Origin: Streptomyces camponoticapitis
GTDB lineage: Bacteria > Actinomycetota > Actinomycetes > Streptomycetales > Streptomycetaceae
Length of the DNA: 64,000 bases
NCBI RefSeq assembly: GCF_014646115.1
Contig: NZ_BMMV01000027.1
Span: forward strand, 45,801-109,800
Direction of reading: 5' to 3'
Every line of letters starts with the position of its first letter. Within the stretch, counting starts at the first letter, position 1. The notes beneath the pieces were generated by a model. The model saw only the letters and a list, made by a program, of their open reading frames with translations, ran no database searches and was not told the DNA's origin. Positions 58,904 through 64,000 of the stretch are shown here, in pieces. Position numbers and translations under genes: made by a program.

Positions 58904-61027
58904 ATGAGCCGCCGTTCTCACGGACTGATAGGTACCTGGGCGGAGATCCAGCAGCAGCAACGGCGACAGGAAGAGGCGCAGCGGCGGTCGTGGGCGCAGG
59001 CGCAGCGGGAGCAGGAGCGGCAGCAGCGGGCCGCCGAGCGGGCCGCGTCGCGCAACCGGCGTGAGCAGCAGGCCGCCTACCGGCAGCGGCGGGAGGCCGA
59101 TGCCCGGCAGCGCACCGAGGAGCTCGACCGTCGGGTCCATGTCCTGGAGAACCTGCTGGCCACCGGCTGCGCGGCGGCGGCGTTCACGCCGGCCACGCTC
59201 GCCAGGCCCGAGGAGGTCGAGCCGTTCGCGCCGGGGCAACTCGGCGTACCCGTACCGATGCCGGACCCGAACAACTACCCGCCCCAGCAGGGCGGTTGGG
59301 GGTTCGGTGCCAACCGGCAGGCGCAGGAGCAGGCCCGTGCGCGGTTCGAGTACGACTGGCGGGCCGCGCAGGAGGCGGAGGCCAGAAGACAGCAGCAGCT
59401 CGCCGCGTACCGCGCGCAGTACCAGCGGTGGGCGGACGAGCAGCTGGCAGCGGTACGCCACCACAACGCCGGCATCGCGGAGCTGGTCGCCACGCTGCAC
59501 CGGGGTGAACCCGGCGCCGTCGTCGACTACTTCACCGCCGCGCTGTACGCCTCGCAGGGCTGGCCGGAGGACATCCCCCGGCAGGTCTCCGCGTCGTTCG
59601 ACGCCCCGGCCCGACAGCTCATCCTGAACTGGGAGTTACCGGCGCTGTCGATCGTACCCGACGCGTCACTCGTGCGGTACATGCCGGGGGCCGACCGGGA
59701 CAAGGAGGTACGCCGTCCCGCGACCGAGCGCCGTACGCTCTACCGCGACGTCCTGGCGCAGTGCGTACTCCTCGCGCTGCACGACCTGTTCGCGGCCGAC
59801 CGGTTCGGCGTGCTGGACTCGGTGGTCCTGAACGGATTCGTGGACGACACCGACCCCGCGACCGGGCATCGGGCACAGAAGTTCCTGGCCACGGTGATGG
59901 TCTCGCGGGCTGCGTTCGACCAGGTGAATCTGGCCCAGGTCAGCGCCCCCGACTGCCTGGTGGACGGGTTGCGGGGCCAGCTCTCCGACCGTCCGGACCG
60001 GGGCACCGCCGTACGGCCGGGCCGGCTGCCCGGCGAGGCCGGGCGCAACGTGGTCACGCACGGCGGCGACGAGGAGCCCGACCTCTACGAGATGGATCCC
60101 CTGGAGTTCGAGGAGCTGGTCGCCGAGCTCTTCCGGGCGATGGGCATGCAGGCCGTCACGACCAAACGGTCGGGGGACGGCGGCGTGGACGTCGACGCCC
60201 TGGATCCCGAGCCGATCCGGGGCGGAAAGATCATCGTGCAGGTGAAGCGGTACCGCAACACCGTTCCGCCGAGCGCGGTGCGCGATCTCTACGGCACGGT
60301 GCAGGACGCGGGCGCCAACAAGGGCGTGCTGATCACGACATCGACCTTCGGTCCCGGGTCGCACGCCTTTGCCGTGGCGAAGCCGCTGACGCTCATCGCG
60401 GGCTCGGAACTGGTCGACCTGCTGCACCGCCACGGTCTGAGCGGACGGCTCGGAAGGCCCTCCCAGCAGCCGGTACGCGCGGACCCCGCGCCCGATGTCG
60501 ATCCCGCCGGAGGAGCCGAACCGGATCCCGAACCCGAGTTGGACGACGCGAGCGTGCTCGGTCTGGCCTGGTCCGGGTCCGTCTCGCTGGACGTCTGCGC
60601 GCTCGTCTGCAAGGGCGGACGCGTCCTCGCCGAGGACCAGTTCGTCTTCTTCAACAATCCCCGCACCCCCGACGACAGCGTGCAGATGATGCCGGGCTTC
60701 GGTGAGGACAAGGCCGCCGTCTGGGTGCGCTTCGAGCAGCTTCCCCGGGAGGCCGACCGGCTGGTGCTCGTCGCCGCCGTCGATCCGGAGGCCAATCCCG
60801 ACGCCGACCTGTCCGGCCTCACCAACGCCCGTATCCGGCTGTCGGACCCGTCGGGAACGGGCATCGACGAGCTGCCCGTGTCCGACGGCCGGGCCGGCGA
60901 GACCGCGCTGGTCCTCGGCTCGTTCCGCAAACGGGCGGGCGGCGACTGGGACTTCGTCACCGGCGGCAAGGGGTATCCCGGCGGGCTCGTCGCTCTCGTG
61001 GAGGAGTACGGCATAGACGTCGAGTGA
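58904..61027 (+). CDS. Mrr-type restriction endonuclease fused to C-terminal TerD domain
   Basis: The product is 707 aa from ATG 58904 (AGGAG upstream). Residues 13-80 are a Gln/Arg-rich coiled coil (IQQQQRRQEEAQRRSWAQAQ). The middle (170-380) is uncharacterised. Residues 398-515 are a PD-(D/E)xK Mrr-like nuclease: LEFEELVAELFRAMGMQAVT, GDGGVDVD with Asp429, and IIVQVKRYRN with Gln446 and Lys448. Residues 549-707 are a TerD domain (SLDVCALVCKGGRVLAEDQF, VFFNNPRTPDDS). Codon 245 is TTA (59636-59638), implying bldA-dependent translation. Cuts DNA under stress or foreign-DNA conditions, by inference. Confidence 0.9.
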   Translation: MSRRSHGLIGTWAEIQQQQRRQEEAQRRSWAQAQREQERQQRAAERAASRNRREQQAAYRQRREADARQRTEELDRRVHVLENLLATGCAAAAFTPATLARPEEVEPFAPGQLGVPVPMPDPNNYPPQQGGWGFGANRQAQEQARARFEYDWRAAQEAEARRQQQLAAYRAQYQRWADEQLAAVRHHNAGIAELVATLHRGEPGAVVDYFTAALYASQGWPEDIPRQVSASFDAPARQLILNWELPALSIVPDASLVRYMPGADRDKEVRRPATERRTLYRDVLAQCVLLALHDLFAADRFGVLDSVVLNGFVDDTDPATGHRAQKFLATVMVSRAAFDQVNLAQVSAPDCLVDGLRGQLSDRPDRGTAVRPGRLPGEAGRNVVTHGGDEEPDLYEMDPLEFEELVAELFRAMGMQAVTTKRSGDGGVDVDALDPEPIRGGKIIVQVKRYRNTVPPSAVRDLYGTVQDAGANKGVLITTSTFGPGSHAFAVAKPLTLIAGSELVDLLHRHGLSGRLGRPSQQPVRADPAPDVDPAGGAEPDPEPELDDASVLGLAWSGSVSLDVCALVCKGGRVLAEDQFVFFNNPRTPDDSVQMMPGFGEDKAAVWVRFEQLPREADRLVLVAAVDPEANPDADLSGLTNARIRLSDPSGTGIDELPVSDGRAGETALVLGSFRKRAGGDWDFVTGGKGYPGGLVALVEEYGIDVE

Positions 61028-61052
61028 CAGACAGGGGGCGAATCCGCGCGGG

Positions 61053-62726
61053 TCAGGTGGAGCAGCAGTCCTCCGCCGGGCCGGCGGTGGGGAGGCGGCA
61101 GAAGCACGACGCGTTGACCGGTACGTCCGCGAGCGCGGTGGCGATCGTGAGCTGGTGCGCCACGATCCGTGCCTCCCCCGTCCTGCCGAGCCGTACGAGG
61201 CATTCGTGGAACCCGTGCAGCGCCCATACGTTCCCGGGGTGCTGGGAGGGTCGGGGGAGGGTGTTGTCGAGTCCGAGATCCGCGCGGTACACGGCTTCGG
61301 CCTCCGCGACGCGGCCCTGTTCGAGCAGTAGCGCCCCGTACGCGTGCCGGGTCGGCTGCATCCATCCCCACGGCTCGTCGAAGGGGAGGCTGTCGTCCAG
61401 CTCGATCGAGCGCTCCAGCGAGGCGAAGGCCTCGTCGTACTCGCCCTTGCGGTAGTGCAGTTCGCCGTCCAGCATCGCCGACGCGACGGCGAGGATGTCG
61501 TGGCAGGTGTTGTTGAACAGCATCCGGGTCCCGGGCACTCGCCCGACGGCGAGCCGGAATGCCTCGCGCTCGGCCTCGGCCTCGGGGATCCGGCCGGTCG
61601 CCGAGTACGCCACTCCCCGGGCGTAGCGGATCATCGCGGTGGTGACGCAGTACAGCTCGGCGTCGGCCGGCAGCGGCAGGGCGAGGATGTCCGCCCACCG
61701 GCCGAAACGGATCAGCACATGCACGCGCATCGCCGGGAAGGCTTCGAGCCAGTCCGCCATGGGCGGGCTCTGTACGCGCAGCAGTTCCTCGGGGATGGAG
61801 GCTTCCAGCTCCGCGGCGGTCTCCAGGGCGGTGCGCGACTGTCCCAGGAACATCGCGCCGTAGATCTTGAAGTGGTAGTTGTGCGAGCGGTAGAGCGTGT
61901 AGAAGTTCATCGCTCCGGCCCGCCGCCGGTACTTCTCGTCGGCCCTGATGGCTTCGCTGTTGGCCGACACGACCCGGCGGTAGTCGCCGCACAGAACGTC
62001 GAGATGCGACGGCATGTGGTGCAGATGCCCCGCGTCGGGCATCGATCCGCGCAACCGGTCGGCGATCACCAGGGCGTCCTCCGGTGTCGGAGACATCTCC
62101 ATCAGATGGATGTACAGATGCAGGACGCCCGGGTGGTCGGCCCCGCCCTCGCTCAGCAGTGCCCGGTCGAGGACCGCCTTCGCCTCCGCCGTCCGGGCGT
62201 CGGAGGCGGGCTCGCCCGTGCGCAGGTCCCACAGGCACCAGGGGGTGAGGTTCATCAGGGCGTCCGCGTAGAGCGTGGCGACGTCGACATCGTCGGGCGC
62301 CAGTTCGTACACGCCGCGCATGGCTTCGGCGTAGGGCAGGTTCCAGACGGTGCAGTCCGCAGCCGCCTCCGGCCGCGGGTAGCGGGCGAGCAGCGCGTCG
62401 ACGAGGGCGCGCTCGGTCGGGGTCGCGCCGGCCGCGCGGGCGCGGGCCCGCTCGACGGCGGCATGCGTCCTGCGGACGGTCCGCTCCAGGTCGAGCGGGT
62501 CGAACGAGTCCCACGGCTTGTTGTAGTTGGGGCCTAGCGCGTACGCGATGCCCCAGTACGCCATGGCGCAGTCGGGATCGGCCGCCGCCGCCCTCTCGAA
62601 GCAGCTGACGGCCTCTTCGTGGTTGAACGCGTACGTCCACGCCAGCCCCCGGTCGAACCAGCGCTGCGCCTCGGGCGAGCGCGTCGACACGGGCCGCGTG
62701 AGAGTCCCGAGGTCGAAGTACTCCAT
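61053..62726 (-). CDS. TPR-repeat protein
   Basis: The product is 557 aa from ATG 62726 (AAGGAG upstream). It has repeated TPR pairs from the start: EAQRWFDRGLAWTYAFNHEE, AVSCFERAAAADPDCAMAYW, then later HHMPSHLDVLCGDYRRVVSA, RGVAYSATGRIPEAEAEREA and LERSIELDDSLPFDE. HxxxH-type clusters (GHLHHMPSH) near residue 235 are seen in a known family of stand-alone TPR proteins. The last 20 residues are Cys-rich (CFCRLPTAG, CCST). It is cytoplasmic with no signal. It probably acts as a scaffold; partner unknown. Confidence 0.88.
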   Translation of the reverse strand: MEYFDLGTLTRPVSTRSPEAQRWFDRGLAWTYAFNHEEAVSCFERAAAADPDCAMAYWGIAYALGPNYNKPWDSFDPLDLERTVRRTHAAVERARARAAGATPTERALVDALLARYPRPEAAADCTVWNLPYAEAMRGVYELAPDDVDVATLYADALMNLTPWCLWDLRTGEPASDARTAEAKAVLDRALLSEGGADHPGVLHLYIHLMEMSPTPEDALVIADRLRGSMPDAGHLHHMPSHLDVLCGDYRRVVSANSEAIRADEKYRRRAGAMNFYTLYRSHNYHFKIYGAMFLGQSRTALETAAELEASIPEELLRVQSPPMADWLEAFPAMRVHVLIRFGRWADILALPLPADAELYCVTTAMIRYARGVAYSATGRIPEAEAEREAFRLAVGRVPGTRMLFNNTCHDILAVASAMLDGELHYRKGEYDEAFASLERSIELDDSLPFDEPWGWMQPTRHAYGALLLEQGRVAEAEAVYRADLGLDNTLPRPSQHPGNVWALHGFHECLVRLGRTGEARIVAHQLTIATALADVPVNASCFCRLPTAGPAEDCCST

Positions 62727-62867
62727 GAACGTCTCCTTCGAGGGGTGGTGACGGGGTGGTACGGCCCGGCGACGGACGGCTCGGTGACGCGCGCGTGATC
62801 TTACGGTCCCGTGACATGCCGTGGCGGGTACCGACCGCTCCGTGACCGCGCGCCTAGCGTGGGCGGC

Positions 62868-63944
62868 ATGCGTGTACTTGTCACCGGCGGAGCCGGGTTC
62901 ATCGGGTCGGAGATCGCGGACACCCTCGTCTCGCGCGGCCACGAAGTCGTCGTGTACGACGCGCTGCTGCCCTCCGCGCACGGCGGGGCGCCGGCCCGGC
63001 CGATGCGCGACGGGGAGCGGCTGGTGGTCGGGGACGTGCGGGACCGGGACGCGGTCGGCGGCGCGCTCGGCGGGGTCGACGCCGTGTGCCATCAGGCCGC
63101 CATGGTCGGCCTCGGCAAGGACTTCGCCGACGCGCCCGCGTATGTGGGGTGCAACGACCTCGGTACGGCGGTGCTCCTCGCCGCCATGGCCGACGCGGGG
63201 GTGCGTTCGCTGGTGCTGGCCGGGTCGATGGTCGTGTACGGCGAGGGGCGTTACGACTGCCCGCGCCACGGTGTGGTCCGGCCCGGACCGCGAGCGGCCG
63301 CCGATCTCGACGCGGGGCGCTTCGAACCCAACTGCCCCGTGTGCGGGGCGGAGTTGACACCCGGCCTGGTGGCGGAGGACGCGCCCACCGACCCCCGTAA
63401 CGTGTACGCCGCGACGAAGCTCACGCAGGAGCATCTGGCGTCGTCGTGGGCCCGTGCCACGGGCGGGCGCGCGGTGTCCCTGCGGTACCACAACGTCTAC
63501 GGGCCGGGGATGCCCCGCGACACCCCGTACGCGGGGGTCGCCTCCTTCTTCCGCTCCGCGCTGGCGCGCGGCGAGGCGCCCCGCGTCTACGAGGACGGGG
63601 GCCAGCGCCGGGACTTCGTGCACGTACGGGACGTGGCCGCCGCCAACGCGGCGGCGCTGGACGCGGTGTCGGAGGCGGACTGCTCGGGCTTCGCCGCGTA
63701 CAACACCGGCAGCGGCGAGCCGCACACCATCGGCGAGATGGCGGCCGCGCTGGCGTCGGCGCACGGCGGGCCGGCGCCGGTGGTCACCGGTGAGTACCGG
63801 CTCGGGGACGTACGCCATGTCACGGCCGATTCGCGGGCGTTGCGCGAGGAGCTGGACTGGAAGCCGGAGGTGGGCTTCAGGGAGGGCATGGCGGAGTTCG
63901 CGACGGCGCCGCTGCGGGAGGCGCCGCCGCGAGACAGGCCCTAG
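62868..63944 (+). CDS. NAD-dependent sugar epimerase/dehydratase with zinc-ribbon-like insert
   Basis: The product is 358 aa. The Rossmann loop is TGGAGFIGSEI, the catalytic set is Ser120 with Tyr180 and Lys184 (VYAATKLTQEHL). Between them Cys131, His134, Cys156 and Cys159 (DCPRHG and NCPVCG) form a probable zinc-binding insert, a feature of dTDP-rhamnose 4-epimerase-like members. It probably converts an NDP-sugar for glycosylation or cell-wall glycans. The ATG lies only about 9 nt after a TAGCGT -10-like box, so the transcript may be nearly leaderless. Its stop touches the IS-type sequence. Confidence 0.9.
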   Translation: MRVLVTGGAGFIGSEIADTLVSRGHEVVVYDALLPSAHGGAPARPMRDGERLVVGDVRDRDAVGGALGGVDAVCHQAAMVGLGKDFADAPAYVGCNDLGTAVLLAAMADAGVRSLVLAGSMVVYGEGRYDCPRHGVVRPGPRAAADLDAGRFEPNCPVCGAELTPGLVAEDAPTDPRNVYAATKLTQEHLASSWARATGGRAVSLRYHNVYGPGMPRDTPYAGVASFFRSALARGEAPRVYEDGGQRRDFVHVRDVAAANAAALDAVSEADCSGFAAYNTGSGEPHTIGEMAAALASAHGGPAPVVTGEYRLGDVRHVTADSRALREELDWKPEVGFREGMAEFATAPLREAPPRDRP

Positions 63945-64000
63945 GGCGTGTCCGCAAAGTCTGTTGGTCGTTGGTAAGTCGTGGTGAGACGTCATGAGTT
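63945..64000 (+). mobile_element. Left end of an IS element with transposase start (cut by window)
   Basis: Immediately after the TAG stop of the epimerase comes GGCGTGTCCGCAAAGT (63945-63960), the type of terminal repeat seen in Streptomyces IS5-like elements, and then at 63984 an open start GTG-AGA-CGT-CAT-GAG-TT that reads MRRHE(L), the usual N-terminus of such transposases (MRRHELTDxQW). The rest is outside the window. The other terminal repeat cannot be checked. Confidence 0.6.

Noticed and set aside
1..64000. tRNA or rRNA genes
   Set aside because: No cloverleaf-like TTCRA arms with CCA-adjacent stems or rRNA-like conserved stretches were seen by eye; a covariance search would be needed to be certain.

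Overview
The window reads as chromosomal DNA of a Streptomyces-type actinomycete. The base composition is very high GC, almost every codon of the real genes ends in G or C, GTG starts are common, and genes are often joined by 4-nt ATGA or GTGA overlaps. The gene families are also typical: LAL-type LuxR regulators, WhiJ-like XRE plus DUF397 pairs, secreted M7 and S33 peptidases, TerD proteins, paired MMPL exporters and a phosphoketolase. I saw no rRNA, tRNA or CRISPR array. All functional calls come from reading the protein sequences by eye, not from database searches.

Layout. 1-7.6 kb: a cut-off aldo/keto reductase, a LuxR-like regulator, a secreted SRPBCC protein, a methyltransferase, an M7-type protease, a secreted serine hydrolase, and an AlkZ-like/DinB pair facing a WYL regulator across a 14-bp tandem repeat array. 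7.7-14.9 kb: a VWA protein, two convergent MMPL transporters, a TetR regulator with its palindrome, and a DedA gene broken by a one-base frameshift. 14.9-21.4 kb: phosphoketolase, aldo/keto reductase with divergent TetR, threonine dehydratase-like enzyme, and a secreted HExxH protein. 21.4-31.7 kb: a repeat-bearing spacer, a large LAL regulator, an alpha/beta hydrolase with a Cys nucleophile, and a two-component system divergent from a three-gene ABC exporter.

32.5-41.3 kb holds the most striking locus. It is a tightly coupled six-gene minus-strand operon: a membrane protein with a J-like N-terminus and two septum-formation repeats, an FHA/winged-helix fusion, a Ser/Thr kinase, a GrpE-like protein, an Hsp70 and an OmpA-like membrane protein. 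It looks like a phospho-signalling chaperone machine at the membrane. 41.4-44.2 kb has a ferric-reductase-like membrane protein, a His-rich membrane protein and an ECF sigma factor. 44.3-48.7 kb is a small biosynthetic cassette (methyltransferase, PLP cysteine-synthase-like enzyme, ATP-grasp ligase, MFS exporter) that could make and export a modified amino acid or dipeptide.

48.9-64 kb is more mosaic: a TerD-CAP fusion, an S33 peptidase, a TetR/SDR pair, kinase and DUF5713 remnants, a P-loop kinase coupled to a P-loop/beta-helix/channel-like protein, a WhiJ/AbaA-like regulatory trio, an Mrr-type nuclease fused to TerD, a TPR protein and a zinc-ribbon sugar epimerase. The window ends in the start of an IS-type transposase. 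Two genes in this last region carry the rare TTA codon, suggesting bldA-dependent (developmental) expression.
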